NCBI GenBank assembly: GCA_028023455.1 | Contig: JAQFVV010006216.1 | Span: 1,491,445-1,555,444, forward strand | From: Epiperipatus broadwayi | Taxonomy: Eukaryota; Onychophora; Udeonychophora; Euonychophora; Peripatidae | Direction: 5' to 3' | Length of the DNA: 64,000 nt | Part shown: positions 63,408-64,000 of the stretch, piece after piece | Position numbering within the stretch: the first letter of the stretch is position 1 | How the letters are laid out: each line of letters opens with the position of its first letter | Position numbers and translations under genes: made by a program | Notes under the pieces: generated by a model | Database searches by the model: none | Told to the model about the DNA's origin: nothing | The model's input: the letters and a program-made list of their open reading frames with translations, nothing else

Positions 63408-64000
63408 GTAAATTATATATATAGAGTAGTTAAGTGACACATCAAAAGTTATTTAATTTATGAGATATGTTTTGTTAGACCATAACATTAGATACAGATA
63501 TTTATAGGCTTGAGCTTTTTGAAAAAAGGGGTCTAATATAAAGTGTCGCAGTGTTAGCATAATGGCCGAATATTTGCAGATCCAATACTTTGAGGTGCTT
63601 TATCATATTATAGAACAGTCTAGCCGACTTGCCACCCCACATTTTGTGGAATCAGTTGACAAAGGGATTGCAATGGGCTGAACTTTGCCAGAATTATCCC
63701 ATGCACTGCTATGCGAGTATATATATATATATATATATGGTGCAGGGACATTCATTGCCCTGTTTACGAACTGAAATGAAGATGAGATGACAGGCATTCT
63801 GACACATGTCTCTAGATAAAGCTTAATAACATGAGTGGCCTATGCTAACAATGCTTTGGGATGCACTAATAACTAGTCAAATATCTATAATTAAGCAAAT
63901 AACCTATAATGATAACATCAAAGATAATGGTATGATCGTTTTTATTAAATGTAGTTTAAAGACATTATTAGAAAAGTATTTTTAATACAAACCAAAGTTC
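63408..64000. other. Unassigned end of window with short inverted pair
   Basis: GTTAGCATAATGGCC (63553-63567) and GGCCTATGCTAAC (63837-63849) are inverted and could mark a ~300-base MITE, but no target duplication is seen. A (TA)n tract lies at 63718-63739. Confidence 0.4.

Noticed and set aside
63545-63855. hAT MITE bounded by GTTAGCATA repeats
   Set aside because: The inverted pair is only about 13 bases and no 8-bp duplication flanks it.

Overview
This is an AT-rich stretch of animal nuclear DNA with no bacterial, phage or organelle signature. It has long (TA)n, (TTA)n, (TAA)n and (CTAT)n microsatellites, hAT transposons with ZBED/FAM200-like transposases, truncated LINEs, tRNA-like SINEs, foldback elements and an LTR retrotransposon. 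The mix resembles large repeat-rich invertebrate genomes, such as those of cephalopod molluscs; that assignment is an inference from style only. No complete host gene is visible. Two short segments on the minus strand (18140-18318 and 32489-32590) look like exons with splice signals, so the window may lie largely in introns of a minus-strand gene.

Layout. 199-2706 is a 2.5 kb foldback element with arms of about 400 bp. 2.7-8.8 kb is mostly AT-rich and unassigned, with microsatellites and small hairpins. 8.9-9.7 kb is the 3' end of a LINE. 11045-13674 is a decayed hAT transposon inserted in a tRNA-like SINE with an 8-bp target duplication. 14.65-14.72 kb is a hairpin and 14919-15256 a perfect (TTA)n tract. 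18.96-19.95 kb is a decayed LINE reverse transcriptase, followed by a 1 kb block repeated at 22.6 kb, with a 157-bp tandem repeat between the copies. 25.5-27.55 kb is an array of ~355-bp units, two in minus and four in plus orientation. 28206-32453 is a 4.2 kb segment bounded by (TA)n with one promoter-like cluster.

40236-46775 is the best-defined element: an LTR retrotransposon with 2.0-2.1 kb LTRs inserted in a (TA)n tract. It has a tRNA-Lys-type primer binding site, a polypurine tract and no visible pol. Its only substantial reading frame encodes a lysine/glutamate-rich coiled-coil protein. The primer binding site region is repeated about five times in tandem, which is the most unusual structure in the window.

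48353-51311 is a 2.96 kb DNA transposon with a perfect 8-bp target duplication, ~46-bp terminal inverted repeats and no coding capacity; its interior holds a degenerate tandem repeat. 52.3-54.8 kb is a nest: a pair of inverted SINE-like copies, one split by a second hAT (8-bp duplication CATTAAAG), which itself contains a LINE 3' end. 55186-57692 is another (TA)n-bounded segment. 58972-59119 is (TAA)n. 60395-60970 is a 575-bp hairpin element and 61013-62200 a second mixed-orientation array. The rest is unassigned.

All coordinates of repeats were found by reading and hand alignment. Boundaries of diverged repeats are approximate; boundaries supported by target duplications are exact.
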